A stretch of 64,000 bases of DNA from Eonycteris spelaea (lineage: Eukaryota; Chordata; Mammalia; Chiroptera; Pteropodidae). The DNA lies in contig PUFA01000143.1 of NCBI GenBank assembly GCA_003508835.1, forward strand, positions 3,373,501 through 3,437,500. Direction: 5' to 3'. The position numbers and the translations under genes are program-made. Below, in pieces: positions 1 through 12,022 of this stretch (position 1 is the stretch's first letter; each line of letters starts with the position of its first letter). The notes beneath the pieces were generated by a model. That model did no database searches and had not been told where the DNA came from. It was given only the letters and a program-made list of their open reading frames with translations.

Positions 1-80
1 TAAGTTATATAAATGTCTAAACACTGTTGTACACCTGAAACTAATATAATTGTATGCCAACTGTAATTAAAAAATAAAAA
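1..80 (+). mobile_element. LINE-1 3' end (fragment)
   Basis: The sequence at the left edge reads as a LINE-1 3' UTR tail in sense orientation, with the typical run TACACCTGAAACTAATATAA followed by an A-rich tail with AATAAA-like words. The rest of the element lies outside the window. The right boundary is approximate. Confidence 0.7.
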
Positions 81-109
81 GTATTTAAAAATTGTCATTT
101 CAAAAATGT

Positions 110-440
110 TATAGAGATGGAATCATAGTTTAGAACCTTTTTTTTTTTTTAGTAGTGTTTGGCAGCCAGAATTCATTTTATTCTTAATTAGGCCTTTTTT
201 CACATGTTAACCACACTTCTTGCTCTCCTCATTTTGTTCCCAATATAATTTTGTGTAGCTGATCTGATATCTCTTTGTCAAGCAAGAGGATAATCTCAGC
301 ATTTTAGAATTTATAAGTTTGTTTTTGAGAAGCAAAGAATGTCTCCAAGGTAGCTGTGATTAGGTGCAGGCACCTAGGAGTCTGGTGTCAAAAATATTAG
401 GGGCATTAAAATCACCAGGGGCTCAGCCACACAGCTTAAA
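110..440. other. Intron 1, no recognised element
   Basis: AT-rich intronic sequence between two LINE-1 copies. I recognise no gene, exon or repeat here apart from a short T run near 138-152. Confidence 0.5.
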
Positions 441-1298
441 AAAACATTTTCCCTATTCCCTATCCATCTCCCCTTTGGCAACCATCGGTTTTCTGTATCT
501 ATGGGCCTTTTTCTGTTTTGTTTTCCTTATTCATTTTTGTTTTGTTTTTAGATTCCACAAATGAGTGAAATCATACAGTATTTATCTCTTTTTCTGACTT
601 TATTTCACCTGGCATAATACCCTTTAGGTCTATCCATGTTATCACAAATGTCAAGATTTCATTCTTTTTTATGGCTAACATTTTATTGTGTATGTTTATC
701 ACAACTTCTTTATACATTTATCTATCAGTGTGGACCAGGGTTACTTTCTTATTGGCTCTTGCCCCTAATGCAGTGAACATAGGTGTGCATATACTTTTTG
801 AATTGACGTTTTTGTTTTCTTTAGATAAATACCCAGAAGTGGAATTGCTAGATCACGTACGTGGTGGCTCTATTTATAAATTTTTGAAAATGCTCCATAC
901 TGTTTTCAGTAGTATATAGTATATAGTATACTAATTTACAATTTCACTGACAGTGCCCAAGGGTTCTTTTTTCTCTATATCCTTGCTAACCCTTGTTATT
1001 TGTTCATTTATTTGATGACAGCCGTTCTGACAAGTGTTAGGTGATATCTCATTGTGGTTTTAATTTGTATTTCTCTGATGATTAGTGATGCTGAGCATCT
1101 TTTCATATGTCTATTGGTGATCTCTATGTCCTCTCTGTAGAAATGTCTGTCTATTCAGTTCCTCTGCCTATTTTTTAATTGAGTTGTTTGGGTTTTTTTG
1201 GTGTTAAATTATATGAGTTCTTTATAAATTTTGGATATTAACCCCTTATCAGATGTATTATTGGTGAATATCTTCAGTAGATTGTTTTTTGGTTTTGT

Positions 1299-1336
<38 letters not shown>

Positions 1337-3623
1337 GCACAAAACCTTTTTAGTTTGACACAGTCCCATTTGTTTATTCTTTTCGTAGTCTTAAACCAAG
1401 GAGACATATCCAAAAAGATATTGCTAAGAGTGATGTCAGAGTTTATTGCCTAGGTTTTCTTCTAGGCATTTTATGGTTTCAGGTCTTACATTTAAATTTT
1501 CAATTTAAGTTTTGAGTTTATTTTTGTACATGGTATAAAAGTGGCCCAGTATCATTTCGTTCGTATGTATCTGTCCAGCTTTCCCAACGCTGCTTATTGA
1601 ACCAACAGTCTTAACCTCATTCTGTATTCTTGCCTTCTTTCTCATAGGTTTATTGACCATGTAAGTGAGGATTTATTTCTTGGCTCTCTTTTATTTCATT
1701 GATATATGTATTTGTCTTTATGCCAATACATACTGTTTCAATTATTATAGCTTTTTATTGTAGTTTGAAATCAGAGTACATGATACCGCTGACTTTTTCA
1801 AGATTTCTTTGGCTATTTCATGCCTTTTGTTGTGCATATAAATTTTAGGATTTTTCGTTTCTAGTTCTGAGAAGAATGCCATTGGTATTTTAATAGGGCT
1901 TGCCTTGAATCTGTGTATTGCCTTAGGTGGTAAAGACATTTAAAAACTATTAATCCTTCCAATCCATGAATATAGTCTTTCATTTGTTTCTGTCTTCTTC
2001 CTTTTATTTCTTCAATGTCACATCATTTTCCAAGGACAGGTTTTACACCCTAGGTTAAATTTACTTTGGTATTTCTTTTTGATGCACTTGCAAATGGGAT
2101 TGTTTTCTTAATTTCTCCTTATGATTATTTGTTAGTGGAGTATAGAAACACAACACATTTTTGTATATTGTTTCTGTGTCCTGTAACTTTACTGAATTCA
2201 TTTATTCTAATATTTTTTAGTGTAGTTTTCGGGTTTTGTATATATAGTATTATGTTATTTGAAAGTAATAACAGCTATTCTTCTTTTCCAATTTGAGTGC
2301 TTTTTATTTCTTTTTCTTATCTGATTGCTGTACTAGGACTACCAATACTGTATTGAATCGAAGTGGCTTTAAGAACACTTATTCCTGATCTTAGACAAAA
2401 AGCTTTCTGCTTTTTTCCATTGAGTACGATATTAGCTGTGGGTTTGTCATATGTAGCCTTTATTGTTTTGAGATATGTTCCTTTATACCCACTTAGTTGA
2501 GAGGTAAATTGAATTTTGTCAAATGCTTTTTCTGCAACTTTTGAGATGATCATATGGTTTTTATCCTTTAGTTAATGTGATATATCACATTGATTCATTT
2601 ATGGGTATTAAAGTATCCTTGCATCCCTGGGATAAATCCCACTTGGTCTTGGTGTATAATCTTTTTAATGTATTGTTGAATCTGGGCTGCTAATATTTTG
2701 TTGAGAATTTTGTCATATACATTCATTGAAGGTATTGGCTTTAATTTCCTGTTTTGTAATGTTTTGTTTGGATATCAGGTAAATGCTGGCTTCATAGAAT
2801 GAGTTTGGAAGCATTCCTTCCTTTGGAATAGCTTAAGAAGGCCTGATAGTCCTCTCTGAATGTTTGATAGAGCTCACCACCTGTGAAGTTGTCTGGTCCT
2901 GGACTTTTATTTGTTGGGAGTTTTTCTTTAATTTCATTGCTAGTAATCAGTCTGTTTAGATTTTCTATTTCTTCCTGGTTCAGTCTTGGAAGGTTATATA
3001 CTTCTAGAAATTTATCCTCTTCTTTTATAATGTTGAATTTTTGGCATATAATTGTAGCATTTTGTAATGATTGTTTATTGTGGTGTTGGTTGTAATTTCT
3101 TTCATTTATGAATTTATTTATTTGGACTCTTTTTTTCCTGATGAGTTTGGCTAAAGGTTTGCTGATTTTTTTTTTTAAAGAACATGCTCTTAGTTTTATA
3201 AATCTTTTCCGTTTTTTTTTTTAATTTCTATTTTGTTTATTTTTACTCTGATAGTAACTGTTTCCTTCTGTTTACTTTGGGTTTTTGTTTGTTGTTTTTT
3301 CTAGTTCTTCTAGTTGTAGAGTTATATTGTTCATTTGGGATTTTTCTTGTTTCTTGCAGTCGGCCTGTATAACCATGAACTTCCCCTTGGAACAGCTTTT
3401 GCTGCATCTCATAAATTTTGAAAAGTAGTGTTTTCATTTTCATTTTTCTCAAGACAGTTTTTGATTACCTCTTTGATTACCTCTTTGATTTATTGGTTGT
3501 TTAGTAGCATGTTGTTTAGTAGCATATTGTTTAGTCTCTACCTAGTTGTGTTTTATCCAGTTTTCTTCATGTAGTGGATTTCTAGTTTCATGTCACTGTG
3601 GTGAGAAAAGATATTTGATATGA

Positions 3624-4057
3624 TGTTGACATAAAACGTGCAAACATGTAAAGAATTTTTATAAGATTTTATTTGAGCCAAACTGACAACAGTTGCTGAG
3701 AAGCAAGAACTCAAGTGCCTCTGAGAATGACAGTTGTATAGTTTCTTTTTTGCATTTGAAATTAAGGAGGTAACATAAGGAAGAATGAATACATGAAAGT
3801 AGTAGAAAGCAAAGGTAGGGATTGGATAAATTAAAAAGTTATGTGCTCTCTTGAGGGGTCCCAAAAGGAGGTAATAGGTATGTTAACCTAGATGCACAGA
3901 AACAATGGACAGGGCTTGCTTAAGGGCAAAGATAAACTTTCTACTAAAAAAGTTATATGTCTGGGCATGAATACCCACCATGACCTTCCTAGTTAGGAAT
4001 TTATGGTCAGATCACCCTATGATGATACTGTCCATAGAACTCCATTTTTGTCCAAAA
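3624..4057. mobile_element. LTR-like insertion inside LINE-1, family uncertain
   Basis: LINE-1 sequence stops near 3623 and resumes near 4058 at the matching point of the element, so about 430 bp are inserted. The insert begins TGTTGACAT and contains the phrase TTTATTTGAGCCAAACTGA, which I associate with endogenous retrovirus LTRs. I could not find a convincing target-site duplication, and I cannot name the family. Boundaries are approximate. Confidence 0.5.
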
Positions 4058-4199
4058 TTTCAGTCTTCTTGAATTTGTGGAGGCTTGTGTGCTAAATTTG
4101 TGGATCTATCCTGGAGAAGATTTCATGTGCCCTTGAAAAAAAAAATCTCTGCTCTAGAATTTTTGGATGAAATGTTTTGTCTATTAAAACAATCTGGTT

Positions 4200-4405
4200 T
4201 ATTTATTTATTTAATGAATAATCACTATTTTACTTTATTTTTACTATTTTATTCACTTGATGTAATTTACATAACTTCCAGTTTTACATATTTAACCCTT
4301 TCTACCCCATCTACCTCCCCGCTCTTCCTCAGCCTCTGATGATCACTAGTCTATTATCCATGTCTATGAGTCTCTGCTTCTTTGTCCTGTTTGTTTGTTG
4401 TAAAG
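4200..4405 (-). mobile_element. Second LINE-1 3' end nested in the first
   Basis: Antisense LINE-1 3' UTR sequence (for example TCACTAGTCTATTATCCATG and the preceding pyrimidine-rich CCCCGCTCTTCC block) sits inside the endonuclease region of the larger LINE-1. That region continues at about 4410 with its expected next words. This is a short 5'-truncated insertion. Confidence 0.6.
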
Positions 4406-7400
4406 AATGTGGTTTAATGTGACACTTAAAACCATTATTTCCTTGTTAATTTTCTGTCTGGATGAACTATCCATTGATGTGAGAAAGTCATTGAAATCCC
4501 CTACTGTTGTATTACACTGAATTTTTTCTGTTAGGTTCATCAATAATTGCTTTATATATTTAGGTGCTCCTATGTTGGGTGCATAGGTATTTATGATTGT
4601 TATATCCTCTTGGATTGACCCCTTTATCATTATTAATGTCATTTTTTTTATCTCTTTTTACATTTTTTTGTTTTAAAGTCTATTTTATCTGAATACTGCT
4701 CCCATAGCTTGCTTTTCATTTTTATTTGCATGGAATATGTTTTTTCATTCCTTCACTTTGAGTCTCCATGTGTCTTTTTCTGTGAAATGAGTTCTTGTAA
4801 GCAGCATATATAGATGGATCATGCTTTTTTTAAAAAAAATTCATTCACCCACCTGTGTTTTCATTTGAGCATTTAATCCATTTGCATTTAAAATACTTAT
4901 TGATAAGTACGTACTTATTGCCATTTTGTTAACTGTCTTTGGTTGGTTTTATAGTTCTCTCTGTTCTTCTCTTGATCTTTTCCCTTGTGATTTGCTGGTT
5001 TTCTCTAGTGTTATGTTTGAGTTCACTTCTCTTTATTCTTTGTGTATATTTTGTAGGTTTTTAGTTTGTGATACTATGAGATTTATATATATCACTGTGT
5101 GTTTATAGCAGTCTTTAAAGCTGGTAGGCATTTAAGGTAAAATAAAAGCACTACATTTTTATTCTTTCATCCATGCTTTATGGCATTGATTTCATTTTAG
5201 ATACTTTTGTGCTGTGTATCTACTGACCATTTATTGCATTTGTGTTGAATTTGAAACGTTTTTCTTCTGACCTTCATAGTGGCTTTTAAAATTTTTGCTG
5301 TATTTATTAACTATTTGGCTTAACCTGTAAGATTTTCCCTTTTCTTATATTTTCTTATTTTTGATTATTGCCCTTCCTTTTCCATTTAAAGAAGACCTTT
5401 TAACATTTTCTGTAAAGCTGGTTTAATGGAGAGGAAGGTTTTTACTTTTTGGGAAACTCTATCCTTTAATTGTGAATGATAACTTGCTAGGTAAACTTTT
5501 CTACATTGTAGGTTCCTTTTTTTCAGCTTTTAAAGATGTCCTGCCATTACCTTCTGGTCTGTAAAGTTGCTGCTGAGAAATTAGCTGATAGCCGTATAGG
5601 GTTTCCTTTATATGTAACACATTGATTTCTATTTGCTTTCTTCAAAATTGTCTCTTTATTTTTAACTTTTGCCATTTTAACTAGAGCATGTCTTGGTGTG
5701 GCTGTCTTTTGGTTCATCTTGTTTGGAATTGTTTGTGCTTCCTGCACCTGGATGTTTGCTTCTTTTATCAGCTTAGGAAATCTTTCAACTATTATTTCTT
5801 TAAAGTTTCTGTTCCATCTCCTTTGGGGATGCCTATAATGTGAATGTTTGAGCAGTTCATGTCTTCCCTTAGGTCCCTTAAACTAGCCTTGTTTTTTTAA
5901 AGTCCTTTTTTTTTTTTTCTGTTCTGATTGGTTGATTTCCTTCCAGATTTCTAATTTGTTCTTCTGTCTTAGCTAAAATGCTGTTGATCCCTTCTAATGT
6001 ATTTTTTCATTTTAGTTATTGTATTCTTCAGGTCAGCTTGGTTTTTCATTATATTTTCTAAATCTTTGTTGAGTTTTTCCCTAAGTTCCTCTATTCTGCT
6101 CAAGTTTGGTAAGATCCTTATGACCATTTCTTTGCGTTATCAAGCAAATTAGTTATCTTCATTTTCTTAGCATTTCTTTTTTTGGGAGGGGGGCGGAGGA
6201 TTCTTGTTCCTTCACCTGAGAGATATTTAGTCTTTCCATTTTGTTTGACTTTTCTATATTTGTTTATATGAATTAGACAAATAATGTCTTTCCTAGTTTT
6301 GAAAAAGTGGCCTTACGTAAAAGCAGATTCCATGTAGGCTGTGTGTGTCATGTGATTTTGGCAGGCTAGTAGGGACCGAGTGGGTGCCTACAGTGTCCCA
6401 GACTCTGGCTTTCTGAGCTGGAGCAGTTCTAGGTGGGGAGCTGAGGTAATGCTTTGTTAATTCTGCTTGCTCCCTGTGTTCGGGCCAAAATGCCCTTGGG
6501 TGATGTTGTCTGGGATCTGACTGCAGTGACATTACAGTTATGCCAGAGTGCCTAACCACCCTATGGAGGTGGAAGGGGACATATATAATGATGCTAACCT
6601 GCACCTCTGACCTCAGAGAATTCCCACAGTCCCTGGAGAGTTCTCGTAAGCTCCCCAACTTTCTGTGTACAGCCTCTCATTTGTTCTACAGAAAATGGTC
6701 TTGTATAGAAATGTCCTTTGTGTAGGCATTGTGCACTGTGTTTTGGTAAGCTGGTTGGAGCTAGGTGGATGCTTATGGATGGGAGCAGCTCTGGCAGGGA
6801 GGCTATGTGCCTGTGTTACGCTCTTTTGTTCCTTTTCTTCAGAGCCAGAAGGCTCTGACCAATATAGCTGGAAACTTGCAGGTAGGCCAAAGCACCAGAA
6901 TAGAGCACCAGAATAGAGCTCCTGCCTGCTCTATCAAAGTGGAGGGGGATGTAAACAATGGTGCTAACCAGCACCTTTGGTTGAGAGGGTTCCCACAGCT
7001 TTTGGAGAGTTCCTATGGTTTCCCAGCCTTCTCTATTTGGTCTCTTCCTCCTGTTTGTTGTTCAGAAGCTGTACATTCAACCCTCAGTTGTCTGTCAGGA
7101 GTAATTGCTCTCTATACATGTGTATATTTAAATTGGCTTGTGGGATAAGGTGACTTTGGTGTCCTCCTGCTGTTGCCACATAAGACCTCTCTTTAAAAAG
7201 TTCATCTTTTTGGTTGGCCATTGTTAGTATATGTAAATACAACTGATTTTTGTTAGTATCAGTTTTTTGTTTCAACCTTATTTAACTCATTAGTTTTAAT
7301 ATTTTTTTGGTGGATTCCTCAGGGTTTTCTATATTAGATTGTATCATTTCTGAATAGAGATGGTTTAATTCTTTCTTTCCAATCTGGGTATGTTTTTTTC

Positions 7401-8016
7401 TTTACCTTGTGTAATTGCCATGGCTAGAATGTCTAGAGCAATGCTGAATATGAGGGGTAAGAGCTAGCGTCCTTTTCTTGATCCTTACGGAGGAAAACAT
7501 TGTGTTTTCATAGTTGCGTATGATGTTAGCTGTGTGTTCTTTGTAGATATTCTTTATCAGACTGAGGAAGTACCCTTCTATGGCTGATGTGTTGAGAACT
7601 ATTATTACGGAAAGGTTAACTTTTTTCAATTGTTTTGTCTGCATTTATTGAGATCTGTTATTTTAATCTTTTTTTTTTAATATTATGGTATATTACATTG
7701 ATTCAATTTGGAATGTTACATCAGTCTTTTATCTCTGGGGGAAAAATCCATGTTGATTATCTTGTATGACACTTTGTATATGTTGCTGGAATCAGTGTGC
7801 TAGTATTTTGTTGAGGATTTTTGTGTGTATATTCATAAACAATACTGGTCGGTTGTTTTTTGTGCTGTTTTTGGTTTTGTTTTTAGGGTGTTTGGTTTCA
7901 TAGTATGAATTAGGAAGTCCCTCTTTTATTCGTTTGTTTATTTATTTTTTGGAAGAGTTTGTGGAGGATTGAAACTAATGCTTTTTAAAATGTTTGGTGT
8001 AAATCACCAGTGTAGC

Positions 8017-8443
8017 TGAAGAGAAATTTTCCACTCTAATGGCTAACTGTATATTCAGCTCTTTGTTCTGCTTCTGTAAATACGCTGGCTGGCCGCAGAG
8101 ACCAAAGGGCAAGGTGCCCTTGAAATTAACAAAGACTCATTTTCCTTTTTGCTTCTCCCGTCTAGATAACAGATGTATTGCCTGAGTTCCTGACTGAAAA
8201 TCTCCCGCTTTGTAACTCTTTGTAACTGCGTGAGGACAAATTAACCAATCAGCTCATGCCAACTGGCCAGATGTAACTACACGGATAAACCCTATAAAAG
8301 CAAAATTGCATCTGAGCTCAGGGCCCAGATCTTCAGAGCGCTATCCCCTTTGGGACCGCCGGCTTAATAAACATGAGTTCTCTAATTCTCCAAGTGGTCC
8401 TTGGTTTCTTGCCAGCCTGATTTTTCTGCAACATTTCTGCAAC
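8017..8443 (+). mobile_element. Solo LTR of a class I endogenous retrovirus
   Basis: A 427-bp element starting TG is inserted in a LINE-1 reverse transcriptase region. It is flanked by the 5-bp direct repeat GTAGC at 8012-8016 and 8444-8448, a target-site duplication of retroviral size. In order it has a CCAAT box (8245-8249), a TATA box (TATAAAAG, 8293-8300) and a polyadenylation signal AATAAA (8366-8371), the layout of U3-R-U5 in + orientation. LINE-1 sequence continues directly after the right repeat. No internal retroviral genes are present, so the provirus was lost by LTR-LTR recombination. The 3' end reads AAC rather than the usual CA. Confidence 0.8.
8293..8300 (+). promoter_or_regulatory. 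TATA box of the solo LTR
   Basis: TATAAAAG lies 44 bp downstream of a CCAAT box and about 65 bp upstream of AATAAA, as expected of a retroviral LTR promoter. Whether it is still active cannot be told from sequence. Confidence 0.6.
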
Positions 8444-8854
8444 GTAGCTATTTTGGCCTTGGCTTTATCATATATTTCTAAGTTACTGATACAATCTGTT
8501 TTTATGTGTATTCAGTTTTTTATTTCGACTTGAGTCAATTTTGCTAGTTTGTGTCTCTAGGAATTTGATCATTTTATTTTAGTTATCTAATTTTTGAGAA
8601 AACAGTTCTTTCTTTCCTGATATTTGCAATTTGAATCTCTTCTCTTTTTTGCTTGGTCAATCTAGCTAAAAATTTGTCAATTTTGTTGCTCCTTTCAAGG
8701 AACCAACTTTTGGTTACTTTTGTAGTCTTTATTGTTTTGTTCTCTTTTATTTCTGCTTAATTGGTCTCACTTCCATTCTTCTGGTTGTTTTGGGTTTAGT
8801 TCTTATTTTTTAGTTTTCTGAGCTGAAAGGTTAGGTAATGAATTTGAGGCCTTT

Positions 8855-8975
8855 TAAAAAAATTGACTTTATTGGGTGACATTGGTTCATAAAATTGTAT
8901 AGTTTTCAGGTGTACATTTCAATAATATGTCATAATATGTATTGCATTGTGTGTTCACCACCCCGTTAAATTTCT
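8855..8975 (-). mobile_element. Short LINE-1 3' end, bat-type
   Basis: The antisense words ATTGGGTGACATTGGTTCAT and the following TTTTCAGGTGTACATTTC are the reverse complement of a LINE-1 3' terminus. The piece splits the surrounding older LINE-1 ORF2 sequence, which resumes after about 8975. It is only about 120 bp long (heavy 5' truncation). Confidence 0.6.
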
Positions 8976-11372
8976 TTCTGGGTATTTACATCTACGTATT
9001 TCTTTGTGAGCATTGCTTTAGCTACACCTGTAAGTTTTGGTATGTTTTGTTTTTATTCTCAAAATATCTTTTAATTTTTTCTTGTGATTTCTTCTTTGAT
9101 CCATTGTTACTTAGGCACACATTGTTTAATTTTCACATTTTTGTGATTTTTCCAGTTTTATTTGTTAATTTTTTAATATCATTAATTGAATATTACTGAA
9201 ATGACCTTATAAGTTAATTGAAGTTTGTTTTATGGCCTAACATCTAGTCTATCCAGGAGAATATTTCATGTTTATGTGAGAAGAATTGTAGATTCTGCTT
9301 TCGTTCAAGGGGATATTCATGATTTCTTATGGGAAGTCAGCTGTTAATCTTATTGAAGATTTTTTTACATAATAAGTCATTTTTCTCTTGCTGCTATCAT
9401 GATTTCTCTTTGATTTTTGAACAGTTGACATGATGTGTCTAGGGTAAATATTTTTGACTTTATGCTAGTTGGAGTTCTTTGAACTTCTTGGGTATAAAAT
9501 TAATATTTCATCAATTTTAGGGTGTTTCGGGACTTTATTTCTTCAATATTCTTTCTGTCCTTTTCTGGGATTCTTATTATGTTTATATTTGTATACTTGA
9601 TGGTATCCCACAGGTCTCTGAGGTTCTGTTCATTTTTCCTTATTCTATTTTTCTTTCTGTTTTTCAGTTTGGATAATCTTGATTTTGTCCTATCTTAAAG
9701 TTTCTTCTGCCAGCCTCATCTCTGCTATTGAGCCCCTCTAGTGAATATTTCATTTCAGGTATTAATTTTTATCTGATTCTAGTTTTTTTTTGTTTTGTTT
9801 TTTTAAATAATTGTTATATATCTTTATATTTGGTGAGGTATTTTTATAATTTATTTTTTTTAGACATAATTTTCTTATTTTTTCCTCCTTTGAGCATATT
9901 TGTAATAGTTGGTTTAAAGTCTTTGCCTAGTGAACCCAATTTCTGGGCTTCCTCAGGTACATTTTCTTGACAGCTTTTTCCTTGTCATACTTTGCTGTTT
10001 CTTCATGTATGTTATGTATATGTATACATGTATATATATTTGTTATAAATTAGACATTTTGAATAATGCGACAACTCTGGACATTAAATCCTCCCCCCAA
10101 TTTCATTTTGTTGTCATTGCTATTTGTTTTAATGATTTTCTCGGACTAATTTTGTAAAGTTCATATTCCCTATTGTGTGCAGCTGCTAGAGACTGCATGG
10201 TTACTTTAGTTGTCTGTGAATTATTGGAGAGAGATTCCTTAAATGCCTTGAGCCAATGTCTTTCATCCTTTACTGAGGGACTCTGTGTTCACTGGGGCAT
10301 GCCTTCTGTATTCTGGCAGTGTATAACCAACTTAACCTTCACTTCTTGTGCAGGGCCTCAGGGTTATCCAGAGTTGAGAGAATGGGGCCATCTCAGGTTT
10401 TTCCTTGGCATGCACGCTACCCTGTACATGCAGGTAGCATTCTAGATTCCCAGGAACGTGTCATATCTTTTCAGTGGTGCCTATATACACCTCATTCTCT
10501 AGATCTACCTTTTTAAGTATTTTTGGGCAGTCTCAGTTCATTAAACCTCTATTGCTGCTTCAGGCAGCTGTAATGTTAGTAAATTGCTGCTGATTATTTT
10601 AGACAAATACCTGGGGGATAGGATGAGTGAGCTCTGAGAAAGGGTAAATTATGATAAGTCCTGAGAATAGGGTTTTTTCAGGAGCTGCTGGGCAGGTCAG
10701 ATAGTGATAGTACTCTGAGGATGGGGCATTTGGAGGAACTCTAAACCTACCTAGTTTGCTCTCTCCTGTGACTGATGGGCTGCCGGTTTACACAGTTACC
10801 CTGGTTACAAGGCTGCTGTTCTTTAAACTTACCATGGAGTTAGGGGACAGGAAACTAGGGCAAGTTAAAACACCACAAAGTTCACTTTTTTTTAACTTAG
10901 ATTGAGTTCTTTTTCTTGAGTAAATGCTGTTCAGTTTATTATAAGCCTATGGTTAATTTCCAGAGTTCTGAAAAATAAGGTTTTGACTATTTTTGGCCAC
11001 TGTTCTCATTTCTTTTATGGAAGAATGAGTTTTTAGAGGTTCTTACCTTATTCTGGAAGTTTGCTCATCAGTTTTTTAATTTTAGCCACTCTGATAGATG
11101 TGTGATGATAACTCACTGTGGTTTTAAGTTATTTCCCTGATGGCTAATGATGTTGAACATGTTTTTATTTGCTTACCATCTATCTTGGTGAAGCATCTCT
11201 TCTTTTTTTTTTTCCATTTTTAAATTGGAGTTTTTGGGAGTTTACTATTAATTTTGAGTTTTTAAAAAATATCCCAGATAATAATATTTTGTTCATTTCC
11301 AAACACTTTCTCTCATAGCAAAAGTTTTCATTTTTATAGTGTCTATATTATAGTTTGTACTTTTTTTTTTTT

Positions 11373-11493
11373 AATGCCTACAGAACCTGGTCCTCCGAGG
11401 TGGTCTTCCATCCAAGTACTAACCAGGCCTGACCCTGCTTAGCTTCCGAGATCAGATGGGATTGGGCGTGTTCAGGGTGGCATGGCCATAGAC
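11373..11493 (-). mobile_element. 5S rRNA-derived retroposon, copy 1
   Basis: The minus strand reads as a nearly complete 5S rRNA sequence. The + strand shows its reverse complement, including CATCCAAGTACTAACCAGGC and CTGCTTAGCTTCCGAGATCA. A T run on the + strand just left of it (11361-11372) is the A tail on the minus strand. Flanking direct repeats of 16 bp with two mismatches lie at 11349-11364 and 11496-11511 (TATAGTTTGTACTTTT and TATAGATTGTGCTTTT). Tail plus duplication show LINE-1-type retroposition, not a functional 5S gene array unit. 5S-derived SINEs are known from fruit bats, which fits the LINE-1 types here. Confidence 0.85.
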
Positions 11494-11854
11494 CATATAG
11501 ATTGTGCTTTTGCTTTTAAATATTAGAACTCTTTGCCTAGCTCTAGAACTCAAAGATTTTCTATTTATTTGTAACAATTGTATAGTATAATGTTTTACAT
11601 TTAAATTTGTGTTAATTTTATATTTTGAGGTATTTTTATATAAGATAGGAGATTTAGGTTCAGATTTTTTCTTTTTTTGCTTTTGGATGCTCAGTTTTTA
11701 AAAGTCTGTTCCTTCCTCCATTGAATTGCTTTTGCATATTTGTCAGAAACTGGTTAAGCAATTATATGTGGGTCTGTTTCTGGGTTTCTGAAATGTTCCA
11801 TTCATCTTTGTGTCTATCTCTTGGCCAAATTCACTCTCTTTATTATTGCAGCTA

Positions 11855-12022
11855 CAGGCATACCTTGTTTTATTGCAACTGCTTGATTGTGCTTCACAGA
11901 TGTTGCATTTTTTACAAATTGAAGGGAAGACCTGAACCATCCAAAAGGTTACAACTTGTTTATTAGGGTACTTTATTGTGGTGGGTCGGAACTGAACCTA
12001 CAGCATCTTTGAGGTATGCTTG
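11855..12022. mobile_element. Tigger1-type DNA transposon, internally deleted
   Basis: A 168-bp element begins CAGGCATACCTTGTTTTATT and ends in the inverted counterpart GGTATGCTTG. Both sides are flanked by TA (11853-11854 and 12023-12024), the target site of Tc1/mariner elements. The sequence next to each end matches the two termini of Tigger1. The transposase gene is absent, so this is a non-autonomous derivative. It splits LINE-1 copy 3. Confidence 0.8.

Larger units (their letters stand above)
446..7165 (-). mobile_element. LINE-1, near full length, antisense, interrupted
   Basis: Read on the minus strand, this block runs through 3' UTR, ORF2 (RNase-H-like tail, reverse transcriptase, endonuclease), ORF1 and 5' UTR of one LINE-1 family as coordinates rise. 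The ORF2 3' part is near 446-1700, the reverse transcriptase region near 1700-3400, the endonuclease region near 3400-4900, the ORF1 region near 5400-6200 and the GC-richer 5' UTR near 6290-7165. It is interrupted by an LTR-like insert (about 3624-4057) and by a second LINE-1 3' end (about 4200-4405). A pure T run of 32 bases lies at 1302-1333. All reading frames are broken by stops and indels, so this is a dead copy. Its orientation is opposite to SPIDR. Confidence 0.8.
7190..11065 (-). mobile_element. LINE-1 copy 2, antisense, rearranged
   Basis: Antisense ORF2 sequence (reverse transcriptase region near 7300-8010 and 8450-8850, towards the endonuclease near 9230-9320) is followed by ORF1-like and 5' UTR-like sequence of an older LINE-1 or HAL1 type (about 9320-11065). 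The jump near 9320 implies an internal deletion or two juxtaposed copies. It is interrupted by a solo LTR (8017-8443) and a short LINE-1 3' end (about 8855-8975). No intact frame remains. Confidence 0.7.

Noticed and set aside
4364..4642. Open frame with endonuclease-like residues
   Set aside because: It is a broken piece of LINE-1 ORF2 endonuclease, not a host gene. It is covered by the LINE-1 feature.
6293..7148. Several overlapping open frames of 60-127 codons on both strands
   Set aside because: All fall in the 5' UTR of the antisense LINE-1 copy 1; overlapping frames on both strands indicate GC content rather than coding.
11373..11493. Functional 5S rRNA gene
   Set aside because: The A tail, target duplication, sequence changes and lack of a pol III T-run terminator directly after the 3' end on the minus strand mark a retroposed copy.
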